Shown here: piece after piece, positions 40,299-53,000 of the stretch
Numbering within the stretch: position 1 is the stretch's first letter
Layout: each line of letters opens with the position of its first letter
NCBI RefSeq assembly: GCF_905220415.1
Contig: NC_059543.1
Span: 6,324,001-6,388,000 of the forward strand
Length of the DNA: 64,000 bases
Source: Colias croceus
Taxonomy: Eukaryota > Arthropoda > Insecta > Lepidoptera > Pieridae
Reading direction: 5' to 3'
Translations under genes and position numbers: made by a program
The notes under the pieces: generated by a model
The model's database searches: none
Told to the model about the DNA's origin: nothing
What the model saw: the letters and a program-made list of their open reading frames with translations, nothing else

Positions 40299-42885
40299 GG
40301 AATATTTATTCCAAGTTAAACGTTAATCAGATACGTCATGTTCATTGTAGTTATGTAATGTATGGGAATTTTAACAGTGCCTTTGAAATTCTATCGATCA
40401 CACTATTAACATTTTCTTTGAAATGATTTTACACTTATAAATTCATAAGCACTATAATAATCTATAAATAAACAGGCTTATGGTTGAGTATAATGGTATT
40501 ACGTGCGTCTTCACAAATTACGTATGAAACAGATGTCCTTTAGCTCTGAGCGTTTCAAGATGATTCATGCTACATTTATCATTATTTATCTTAAAATGAA
40601 GTGTTAAGAGTACCTATGTTTGTAACTCTTCTGTAACTTCATACAAAAAATTATACATTTTTGTTTTATAAAATTGACCTAAGTAGGTAAATAGGCTTAA
40701 AATAAACGAAATTAGTCATTTTACGTATATTGTTTTATTTTTCCTATGTAGATTATTTTAAATCCATGTGAAATGTAATATGATGCAATACAAACGAACT
40801 ATATGTATATACGATAAATTGCAAGCCAAGATAGACTAGATTACCTACTGTAAAAATGTTTTAAGTTTTAACAAAATTCAAGACCAGTCGTGAGGATTCG
40901 TGGCTTGTTAGATGAATTCGATGAAAAGGCTTTAAGGTCAATGGGTCAGGTCAAACGCCTCGGTGAACAGAGAAATTCGTATCGTGCCCTTAATACAAAC
41001 AAGTACCTAAACTGTTCTATTTGCAAATGTTTTTGGTGTAAGCGTATTATTGGAATTTGGATTTGCAGTTTATGTTAGCTATTGTTGAAATATAAAGTTC
41101 GTTAGTTCAATATAATGTCGAAAAGGAACATAAACATCTACAAGAGATGGTCATCATTTTTTAGAAAGCGAACTAACAGCTGTTACCGTTGATCTAATAT
41201 ACATAATTGTATGTAATATATTCCTATTCATGTACGAATGATTATTTTCCCCTCTATAACATGCATAGGTACTGGCAAGGTCATGCCAATCATCTCATTA
41301 CTGATAGCGGCGAGAGCACGTGGGTACTATTCATGCAGCGATATTAATGCAATTAAGTCATTGTTATATGAAACAAAAGAGCCTTAATGTGGGCTCTGAT
41401 CAATAATTTATATCATTTACGCGTGTTTTAATTAGTGCAACCGTATTATGTACATTATCTCTGTATATACCTTGGCGGTATTAATCAAAGTATCGTACCT
41501 ACAATACTAAGTATTATCGTCAAACGTTAATTATTTATGATTTTATCGATCAGTTAATATTGTTCTACGTTTATCAATTAAAAGATAATAAGTTTTTGTT
41601 AAAGTATAAATAAAGTGTAGGTATAAATTATTCGTTCAAGCACTTTGTTTTAAACCTCAACGTAATAATTATTATGTTTATTTCTGTAAAGTTATCTCTT
41701 TTACCCAATAATTGTTTCAAACAATTTGGACTCAACTTTCACAGTAGCAATAAAACCATTACTGTTCATTTATTTCCGCTATTCAAATTATGTTTACGCG
41801 GTCTTGTCTCGTGATTCCGTGCAATTTTCTCGACCGGATTTTCATGTAGACTGTTGTCTGATCTCATAAATCATTCAATTGTGTTTTATCATCGTCATTA
41901 AGATCTTGAACATGTTTTCAATTCATGTATAGTAAAATTTCATCTTTAATGCATTGTTATTTGTTAGCTATAGCATCTCTACTTACTATAGTTATGCAGA
42001 TTGTAGGTATTGTTGCATGCTTATTCAGTGCTCCTTTAAATTAGACTAATAAAGGTTAGTTATTAGAATAGTCCTTTAGAAACGATTCAATCCTTTAGTT
42101 AAAAGGCACTCAATGTTAGAAGGAAGAAATGCTAGCCTGAAGCTTGTTTGCATTCTGATGCCTCCGTTTCGCATAAAAATATTTGATTTGCACCCAAAAC
42201 TAACAAAAATCGTTTACTTTCATTTTGTGTCATTAAGAGCTCAAAAATAATTTAGATATATTTTATATAGGTTTAACAGGAACCTATGAAATTAGTAAAC
42301 TTGGCCCTACGACCTACGGGTTGTGCTATTAAAAATAGCAAGAGTCCTTCTGGAATGACTATTTTCCGCTTGCCATCGTCCGTTGATTATAAAAGACGAA
42401 AGTACTCGAGATATCGACGTCTATAAAGTACATAACGGCAGCCCACATAGCGGCTATACCACTTAAACACGTCTGTGTTTTGTTTATCAACAGGCAGTTG
42501 TTTCGTTTCAAATGAGCACGATGCGGGCACCTTTGTTTTATTTCCGGATTTATACACCGGAACGGCGGGCGTCGAGTGGACTAGTTATTTTTGGGGTTCG
42601 CTACTGTTAGGTGTAAGCCACGTTTTTTGATGATCTGTATTGGTGTTATGTGTAATAATTGTTGGGCTATACCGCGAAATATTAAAACAATAAAATAAAT
42701 AAGTTAATATAATATGTATACTAACGTCATTTTGTTTGCTTCCTCTAGGCACATAAAGTTGGTCATAAACAAAGTAAGAATATACTTAATAAATAAGAGG
42801 TTTCCTTCTTTACAGTGATCATCATCGTAAATCATAACTTATGGAATTGTCCTTCATGTGCTTCATCGTTTTGTGTAAACATTAA

Positions 42886-43098
42886 TCTACACTAATATTA
42901 TAATCTACACTAATATTATAAAGAGGAAAACTTTGTTTGTTTGATTGTAATGAATAGGCTCATAAACTACTGGACCGATTTTAAAAATTCTTTCACCATT
43001 CGAAAGCTACATTATCCACGAGTAATATAGGCTATAATATATCATCATGCCAACAGGAGCGGAGTAATGCGGGTGAAACCGCGCGGCACAGCTAGTTA
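42886..43098 (-). repeat. Interspersed repeat, 'ctagctg..gcgcggt' family (reverse)
   Basis: A local duplication tctacactaatattataa occurs twice (42891-42908 and 42904-42922), followed by 'tttgtttgtttgattgtaat', 'ctactggaccgattttaaaa' and 'gaaaccgcgcggcacagcta'. Confidence 0.7.
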
Positions 43099-43312
43099 CC
43101 AATATTTTATTTCAACTTCTTGAATTTTGAAATTCGATACAGATAGGTTAAAAAATATAATTTTCCGTAGAATTGATTTATAATTACGTTTAAGTTCTTG
43201 AATCGTGAAATTCAACACAGATAGTATAAACTATAAAGATTATTTTTTTCCTCAGAATTGATATAGTTATATTTTTATAAACAGATAAGATCACGAAAAA
43301 TTTGCCAATTGG

Positions 43313-44155
43313 ATATATATGTTACCGGAAATGTATGAAATCAAGGATGAAGGAATTGTATACAATTCCTAGGAAATGTGTACAATTCCGATACCATTTA
43401 GGAAATGTATCATCTTCCTAGGAATTGTATACAATTCCAATATCGTATTAGGAAATGTGTAAAGTAAATGCTTTCTGTAATAAAACACGTTGTTATTTTT
43501 TTTTATTATAGCTCATATTGATACAATCGGGTAACAGTCATACCGTAAAATTGTAATAATATTATGTTCATATTATTATCTTAATTCTTACCAATTAACA
43601 TTTTCAAAATCAACTATCTAACTTTTAACGTAAATATCACAAAATCAACTTATATTTATTCTTATAAAATCAAATTTTCATTTGGCAAGTAATCAGCCCC
43701 CTCGTCCCGCTGTCCCCGCGTATATCTGTCGCAGTTGGATTGTATAATCCGCCGTATTACGTTACGGCTAGCTGTTTTAATATGCCGAAAATTCGTCTGT
43801 TTCCAAAATTCTACAAAAAGACGGTCGCGAGCCGATGTATATTTCTGTGTAGTTTTAAAAAACACGAACCTAACCTAACCAAAAATTTCTGATTACGAAT
43901 TATCGGCATAGTTACTACAAAACCATGCCTGCCGACCGTTTGTAAACGGCCAGATTACATACAATTTGCCTGCGACATATCAATATCTTAAATGTTTTAC
44001 ATTTCCGATAGCTATTTAGGAAATGTATAGATTTCCTAGGAAATGTGTATAAAATAATTTATTTCACACATTTCCGTGCGATTTTAGGAATTATATACAT
44101 TTCCTAGGAATTGTATACAATGACGGATTACATACATTTCCGGTAACATATATAT
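43313..44155. mobile_element. Foldback element with 25-bp terminal inverted repeats and GGAAATGT motifs
   Basis: Ends atatatatgttaccggaaatgtatg (43313-43337) and its exact reverse complement at 44131-44155. Both halves carry repeated 'aggaaatgt', 'ttcctagga' and 'tgtatacaattcc' units, themselves palindromic (for example near 43362-43450 and 44010-44125). The middle (43500-43980) has no convincing protein. Same architecture as 29517-30541 with unrelated sequence. Confidence 0.75.
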
Positions 44156-45373
44156 ATATATCTAAATCTAATCATCAAGTTAGGTGCAATATACGGAACA
44201 CCGTCTTGACTATCAAAGCATGCTTCATAAATTACATAACAGCGTAAATCGTAATATCACAGGCGTTCGTCATGAAAGCGATATAGCACCGTTCTCCATT
44301 CTCACTGAATATTTCGTTCCGCTGCTAATTTATTGCGTACGTTATATTTTATATTACAGTTATTATGTAACTTGATAATTGTGCACAAAATTAATGAACT
44401 TAACCCAGATATTATGCTAGAATAATCTTTTTTGGATGAAACGGGGTTAATGATCGCGTACCTACTGAAATTTTCACGATGTTAGGTAATAACGGTTTTG
44501 AAATCTCAAATTTATCTATATTTAGATAGGTACATTATATAATATGTATTTCATGAGATGATAATGTTTTTGAATATGCATGGAGGAATATACCTAGTTA
44601 CTATACTGGAAGATGTTTCCAAATCGTCATTTATCTGATAAGTATTTTATTTATATCTAGTTTCGTATTTGCCTGCACTTGTTATACCAGTTTTACAGCT
44701 GTAATCGCTTGCATCGGCCACAACAACACGAAGGTTACTATGACGCGCACGTAATTTAATATTACTATGTAAAACTGTAAGTTATTAGGGTCGTCAACTG
44801 CGTATTTCAGTAAAACACTGGATGGAATGCATGTAGCATATAATGTAATGTAAGCATTTCAATACGTACTACATAATTACATTCCCAATTTTCACTACCT
44901 GGACGATTTTATGCTGATATTCTTAATCACACATTAGTTATGTGTAACCAAGCCAAGTAGCTGTGTGATCTATTGATGTGAGTGTGAATGACATATTACG
45001 TGCATTATGCATCATGACTAACTTTTTTGTACATTAATATCTAAGGACATTTAATAAGATCCTGGTCAGTTATTAGGATATTAGGTTGATTTTTTCATAT
45101 TTCCTTAAAATTTTCTCAAAAAAAAGGAATAAAATTAGGCAGCCCTATCACCATAATCTTTTCATACGTCTTGTCGGTGCAGTGGTGCAGGTAGCACAAT
45201 GTTTCCCTGTTTCCACATTTAGATAATGCGATAAAACTGAAATCTTACTCTATGGGGCATGTTTTTGCAATTGAGGACATTGAGCAATTGCTTAGTATTA
45301 TTTTAACCGAATTCAAAAAGGAGGTTGCCAGTTTTTTTTTTCATAAAAATTTAATTTTTATCAGCCCATAATA

Positions 45374-46963
45374 CACTCACCGGCACGGAATCTTGGCCAC
45401 TTACAAATTTGCCGATAAAAAAAGTTTGAAGTGTTTTTCACGATTTTTTTGTATGCAGATATGTTAACATATTATTTGTTTAATTTTATGGTAAGAAATC
45501 ATTAAATTTGAGAATAATCTTTTACCACTTTTTAAGAGTTACTCGAAATTTGTGATTTGTGCGGTTAAGCCGAAGTTACGAATTGTTCGTTTTTAACTTT
45601 TTTCGATATCGTTTATGCCGTTTTTAGATATTGTTATTGTTGTACTGTAGTCAATGATCATAACAAACACTAAAAAATGCCGTTAACATCTGAACAGCCT
45701 GCTCAGGCCATCACAATGTTAGACCAATGACTGCCACAACATAAAGTACCTAATGTACAGTACGTACCACGTTCAGCGATGCACTATGCATAGAAAAGAT
45801 ACCAGGAGACTGGCAGCTACACGTGCAGACCAGGAAATGAGGCCGTGAGGTGCACATCAGCTCGAGAAGACCCGTTTATTGTTCAAGAGATACTCAGAAA
45901 TGGCTTTCTGACAGTTTTTAAGATACGCCATCGGCTCTAAAACACCAGGATAATAAATATGAGTGAGCAATCGGTGAGAAGACTAATGAAGAAAGTTAAT
46001 TTGAAGGTTTGCAGACCAGCACGCCATCCAGAACTCCTCAGACATCACAGAGAAGCACGTCTTCGTTTTGCACGAGAACATGAAAACTGGACCCACAGCC
46101 AGTGCGCTCGTGAGGTGTTCACAGATGACTGCTAAGGCACTTTACGAGCTTCTGATAGCCAAGAGTCAGTATAGAGGAGACGAGAAGAGAGGTTTTCACC
46201 CATCACCATACTCAAACTGCGATTTTTCATGGAGGGTCAATAATGGTATGGGGAGGTATAAGTTCCGATGCTCGCACGGAGTTAGTTATCGTAGATAATG
46301 GCTTAAATTTGATCAGGTACATCGAGGAAATTCTCCAGAAACATGTTCAGCCCTATGACAGGTTTGTCAGTGAAGAAAATTTGCTACTAATACACTATAA
46401 CGCAATCCGCGTGTCGTACGATGCGTATAAGAGTACCTTCAAGAGGTTATTATTGAAAAATTGGAGTGGCCAGCTCTTATCCCGGATCTTAATTCAATAG
46501 AACACATCTGGGACATGCTTAAAAGAAACATAAAGTTTGATTCCAACCCAGCACCAATGTTAGATGAGCTTAGAAATACAGCTGCGGCCGTTTGGTACAC
46601 TATAGCTCAAGTGGACATCAAAAATGTTTTCTAGAGTATGCCACACTGGATGCAAACAGTGTTTAAGGCAAGAGAAGGAAACACTCTATATTAAAAGGTT
46701 CATTTTTTTTTACGGAAACGTTCTTTCTAATTTTTGTGCATTTTTTAAGAAATCATTTAAATTTCACAGGAAAAGCGTAAATTCTTGTTTAATTCATATC
46801 TACGCGGGAGTACTTCTTATAAACTTCCAATTATTACTAAAAGTTAGTAAAAACATTAAAGTAACTAGTTTTGATTAAATTTTTATTGAATTTTGTAGTA
46901 GAAAAGAAATAGTGTTATTTTACGCAAAAATTTGCAGTGGCCAAGATTCCGTGCCGGTGAGTG
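45374..46963 (+). mobile_element. Tc1/mariner-type transposon, intact terminal repeats, dead transposase
   Basis: The ends cactcaccggcacggaatct(tggccac) at 45374-45400 and the exact reverse complement at 46937-46963 form a perfect 27-bp inverted repeat. Both sides are flanked by TA, the Tc1/mariner target duplication. Total 1590 bp, typical of the Tc1 group. Lies in the probable first intron of the myosin gene. Confidence 0.92.
45677..46635 (+). pseudogene. Tc1-like transposase remnant
   Basis: Begins MPLTSEQPAQAITMLDQ then stops. Recognisable pieces follow in shifting frames: SEQSVRRLMKKVNLK (DNA-binding region), REARLRFAREHENW and a D-containing segment of the DDE domain, SMVWGG-like 'NNGMGRY', and LIPDLNSIEHIWDMLKRNIK, which is the PDLNPIEHxW box of Tc1 transposases. 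Several stops and frameshifts break it, so it is not functional. Confidence 0.88.
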
Positions 46964-47064
46964 TAATTGTTCCCACTGCAAGGGCCTCCTCACTAACGCT
47001 AACCAACAAAATCAATTTACGTACAACTTAAAATATACAATCTAATTCTTATTTCCAGTAAGCA

Positions 47065-50000
47065 ATGACGATGGACAAGCAGCTGGTGTGGGTCCGGGAC
47101 CCGAACGAGGGGTTCATCCTCGCCCGGCTGCAGGAGCTCATGGGCGAGGAAGCAGATGTGTTCCCTGTTGATAATAAGTACCCCAAGAGAGTGGTGAACT
47201 TTGACGATATATTCCCTGCTGGTGATCCCGTTAAAGATGTTGATGATAACTGTGAGTACAACTCTCTTTAATATATAACTGAAGCTAAGCTATTGATATC
47301 AAATAATACTTGTGTTAAACATAGTAACATGTTGAAGTCCGTTTATATCTGAGCTCAGGATATCCAGAAATTCTACTTCTAATCTTATTGACAGACACAT
47401 TATACGTAATAATTCAATAGCATTAACATTATGATAATTCCTGAGTGAAGTGACCTTTACATATATTATAGACATAATTAAATACAATATCCATTATCGA
47501 TTTACAGCTAAGCATTTTATTACACTGCTAGTAAACTGTACAACGGATGTTAATCCCTATTTGGTATCGATTAATTATTTCTAATTTTATTTATTCTATT
47601 CTAATACTGATCCCGTACCATAATGTGTAAAAGCAGTATTATTTTCAGTGCGAAAGAATGTTAGCGCTATAATATAACTTTTATGTAGTCTAGCGCTATC
47701 ACATTCCCATACGTGAGATATTATTGCTATAGTAACCCCCTGCAATTATATTTACAGGCGAACTGATGTTCCTGAACGAAGCGACGTTGCTAAACAATAT
47801 AGTGACACGGTACAAGAAAAGCAAGATTTATGTAAGTATTACGATATAGCGTGAGTCACGTTACCTTGAGAGTACTGCACAGTGCACTGATATCGACCGT
47901 GTCGATGTTTCATGTCGATTACTATTTTATAGGTGAAGAGATTAGGAGTTATAATAAATCATAGGAATTTATAACTGAAATGTCAAACAACGATTGTTTG
48001 ATAACTTCGCTTGGATTCCAATATATAAAAGTAAAAGGCAGAAATACCTCTTTCCAATTGTTTTTTCTAGCTTGAGATATTTAGATATTTTTTATTGTTT
48101 CCTCTGTTCAGACATCAGGTAGTTTTGATTGTAAGCATTGTATGCTGTTTTAGAGTACAAATGTGTACTCTTAAAAGGTAACTTGAGCGATACACCTATT
48201 GTGACCAATATACATCATGAAATCCACAAATAGGTATTCACCATACATGGAAAAATAACACAGAGAATAAGATAATATTCAAGTTACATACAAGTTCTTA
48301 ATACCTAGCCGTTACACAGGTTCCCTAGGCCATGTTAAGTACCTTATATAAGCATTGGTGGTATAAGACGGTTAATATAAATAAGCATATACCATATGGA
48401 TTATGAGTGCTATAAGTACGTTATGTAAACACAGTCAAAACAAATGTTTTACATTTTCTTTATTGTTATTGCGCTTAGTGAAAGCTGTCCGTATGTTTTT
48501 TTTTTAATTTCTAATGACGTCATTTGCTAGTTTTTGTTTTTTGTATTGCCATAGTTATCATAGTTTAGCTGACTTAATATCAGTAGAAAACTTCAGTTAC
48601 TCCCAACAAGTCAATGAAAAAAGATATTTAAACATAAAAAAAATATTATTATACTACAACGAGAAAGCCAAGCATGAAATTAAATATTGTGCGTCAAGAA
48701 TTAATACCTCATACCATGTTCTAATCTCGTCTTAATTTAATATGTAAATTATAAGTGGATTATTATGAGCTCCGAGCTCGGTATATATTTATTATTGATC
48801 CTTCTCATTAGTTAATATTATACAGTATAAGAAATTGAGTCAAATTGCGGTCAAAATGTCTTTCACCTTTCAGACATATGTCGCGAACATTCTTCTTGCT
48901 GTGAACCCATACGAAGATATTCCAGATATGTATTCATCAAACACAATAAAAAAATATCAGGGCAAATCTTTGGGTGAATTGCCTCCACACGTGTTCGCTA
49001 TTGGTAAGCTATATTCAATTTTGTTTATACGTAATAAGGTTTAAAGTTATTTTACGGGCGATCCATTTGTCGTTCAGTTATTTTGAATTTTGTATGTTCT
49101 TGGAAATTCAAAACACACAAATGAAAGTTTTTGATACTTTATTACCAAGTTAATTTTGACAATTTGTTTAGTCATTTGAAGTTTATTACGTCTTTTCGAG
49201 TACTTTAAAACACCTAGAAAGTTGATTAATTTAACAATTATGTTGATTTTCAGCTGACAAAGCATTTCGCGATATGAAATCTCTCAAGCAATCGCAATCC
49301 ATCATAGTTTCCGGTGAATCCGGAGCGGGTAAAACTGAATCAACGAAATATATCCTGAAGTACTTGTGTGACCTTTGGGCTAAGGGGGCTGGGCCAGTTG
49401 AACAGAAGATTTTAGACGGTAAGAACGTTATATTATGATATAAAAGCATTATCCATTAAAAAAAAACAGTTTGTTAAAAAATTGTGAGATTGAGGGTATT
49501 TTTAGATTTGGAAATAAACTCGTTCGCCGTTGCATTCTTAATATTTTAATAAGATAATTTGTAGACTAACGTTATTCATAAATTCATAATACTAACTGAC
49601 TGTATGACCTTGTCCCTTGTGACAATGTGTTCATGTGCGTGGGAGAAAAACATGACTTGAATTCAATACAAAATTTGAATTTTTATATAATAAAAGTCTC
49701 CAAGAAATTTTTATTACTTGGAATCATTACACTTCAAATATACAAATAGACATTTTTAATTTAACTATATATCCTGTAAAACTCATGAATTATGAGAAAT
49801 TTCCAGCCAATCCGATCCTAGAAGCGTTCGGCAACGCTAAAACAACACGCAACAACAACAGCTCGCGTTTCGGCAAGTTCATGGAGGTGCACTTCAACAA
49901 CAAGTACCACGTGGTCGGCGGGCACATATCGCATTACCTTCTAGAAAAGTCTAGAATATGCACTCAAAGCGCAGAAGAGAGGAACTATCACGTGTTCTAT

Positions 50001-53000
50001 TTGCTGTGTGCGGGCGCGCCGCAGGAGTTGCGTGCTGCGTTGAAGATAACGAAACCGGATGATTATTTAGTATGTACATATATAATTAAAATTCATATTG
50101 ATTTAACGCATGATTAATTTTTAACACCTCCAGGTGATTAAATACACGGAATGTACGTTTTTTTGCTCGATCAGATCGTTTTTTACTAATTAGTAATTAT
50201 TTCAATATTTTTTTTTTCACGCTAAGTTTCAAGTACCATATAACGTTGATCAAGAATTTTGCATTAATTAATTATTATTTTTTCAGTATTTGAAGAACGG
50301 ATGTACTCAATATTTTACGTCACCTCAATCCGGGAAGAAAATTAGCGCGAGTCAAATGAGCAAACAGCACCAGACTAAGGGTGGTCTGCGGGATCCTATA
50401 CTTGATGATGTAGAGGATTTTCAGAGGTTACACCAGGTATTTTTTTTGTTATTCTTGTTACACATATTTATTTCTACCAGTACTATAGTATAATATATAC
50501 AGGGTGTCCCAAAAAGTAGTGATGAACGGAAGCTGGGAGGTAGAGAACCTAGAGGGCTATCTGAATCACCCCCATGTATGTTATGCGATTTTTCGTATTT
50601 TCGGAGTTATGACATTTTTTTCAATTTTTAACCGACTTCAAAAAAAAGGAGGAGGTTATCAATTCGGCCGGTATGTTTTTTTTTTTTTTTTTATGTATGT
50701 ACACCGATTACTCCGAGGTTTCTGAACCGATTTACGTGATTCTTTTTTTGTTCGATGCGAGATGGTGTCGAATTGGTCCCATAAAAATTTTATTCGGATA
50801 GGCCCAGTAGTTTTTATTTTATGAGCATTTTTGTCTGTAGGTATTTGTGAATTTTGCAAGTTCAAGTTTGAAGTCGGTTGTTTTTAACGCAGTTATTACT
50901 TGTTCATCTATCGCCGAGTACGATGAGATTTTTATTTATGGTGACGTGAATTATTGCGCTAGATTCTTGATTTTTTTTGTGTGCTAAGCTGAAAGATAGG
51001 CCAAATCAGTATGGTAACATTTACTATCGTTAGATCTTCGAATGGAATAAAAAAAAGAATTAAATGCCAAGAAAGATAAAATTACCCAGTATGTTCACCA
51101 CTTCAAGGGCCCGTAAAAAAATAAAATCACAAAAAAAAGTTTTCCATTTGGCTTTTAAAAACTTGCTCTATCTACCAGGTAGCTACCTTAAAAATTTCAT
51201 TTTATTATTCAGAAAGCTTCAATCGAAAAATTGAAATCTAAATGTGGTAAGTGCAAAAATTGAATTAACATGATGGTTAATAAAAACAAATTAAAACCAA
51301 TAAATAGGTGTTTAATTACCAGAAATTTTTAAAATAACCCCGCTGTTGCTCAATGTAAGTGCAACATCACCGTAAAAAGTTGTCTTTTAAATGTCTGAAT
51401 GTCCTTTTATCATTCTTAATGGTTTCTTCTGCTACTATGAATTTCCGGGTTATTTCGTCCAAAATTCTTTTTTTAACTCCGAAAATACGAATCTCTTGCT
51501 ATTTCTAAAAAAAAAAAAATTCCAGGCACTATCACGCGTCGGTCTCACGGAGCAAGAGCAGAAGTCAGTGTACAGCGTGGTAGCGGCTGTATTACACCTC
51601 GGTAACATAGAGTTCGAGGAGGAGGGGGGCGCTAGAGGGGGCTGTAGAGTCTCCCCCCACTGTGAGAGCGCTCTACAAACTGCGGCCGATCTGTTGGGGG
51701 TGGAGGGGGGAGAGCTGAGGATGGCTCTAGTGTCGAGGCTGATGCAGAGCTCTAGGGGCGGGATTAAGGGAACTGCTATTATGTAAGTAATGTTTTATGG
51801 GCAAGGCGAAGTTTGTGCGGAAAATTTTATTATATATTAGCTAAAATATGTAAAAAAATAGGTGAATTTCTGTGTCTACCATAAGACAGATTATTATGTG
51901 TTATCAATAGTCATGTTAAATTTCCTGAGAGGTTTTTTTTTTATAAAACTTATTAGTAGAGTCTATCATGTATGTAAACTTTATGCTTATCCTTACTATT
52001 AGACAAGTTATACAAACCAATTATGGTACATTGGATTGACTTGGTCTTCTTTTTAACTATTGATCTTTCTTCCTTTTCTTGCTAAGGAATACTACTTGCG
52101 TATTTTGACAGTAAAGCATCCTACACTATACTTCAATAAGGATGTCCTATCGCTTACTATTTCAATAATGAATCACGTATTCAAAATACAATTCTATTTG
52201 TCTGTTGCACGCATCCAATCTAGCCAACCGATTTGGTATGCGACTTATATTATTCATAATAATATTATGTGTTTGTTCGGCTAGTATGTTTTAGACTTGC
52301 TACTATGTGTTCATCAATCACATGTGTTGTATTTACTCATGTTATTGTTCAGTGTTATAGTAACATCAGTATGAATATTGTATGTTGATTTATGTGGAGT
52401 CAAAAACCAATCTGACTTTTAATACGTAGTTTAAAATATTCGAATGTTTAGTAAGATTTGATTAAAAATGAAGAATATGATTTTTTTATTATTTAAAAAT
52501 ATATTTTTTTCAATTCTCTAAAATTCTCTCATATAAAAAGCATTTATTTGATGCAAAAGTTTCATTCTTTTCCATGATTATAAATCGTTAATCCTTCTTA
52601 ATTTTCTTTAATTTTATGAATGTTATTCATAAATGAATCCATTTTAGATTCGAATTCCAAGTTAATAATGATTTTATTTTATATCAATTGACTATTGTAT
52701 TACACACTTACCAGAAAAAGTCATTAAAACTAATAATACTTCATAGGGTACCACTAAAAACATACGAAGCGATGAGCGCTCGCGACGCGCTTGCTAAAGC
52801 AGTGTACAGTCGTCTGTTCGATTACATCGTGCTTAGGATCAACAACAGCATTCCGTTCCAAGCGTCCTCCTATTATATTGGAGTTCTAGATATCGCTGGG
52901 TTCGGTAAGTGTATTAAAATAATAGATGTTTTTTATGCAATTGAATTAAAATACTTTGTGAAATAAGTCATCTTACCATGATATTATAAAAAGAATATAT

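Noticed and set aside
40890..41078. 62-codon ORF with several cysteines
   Set aside because: Cysteines are not spaced like a known finger, frame is short and AT-rich flanks show no splice context.
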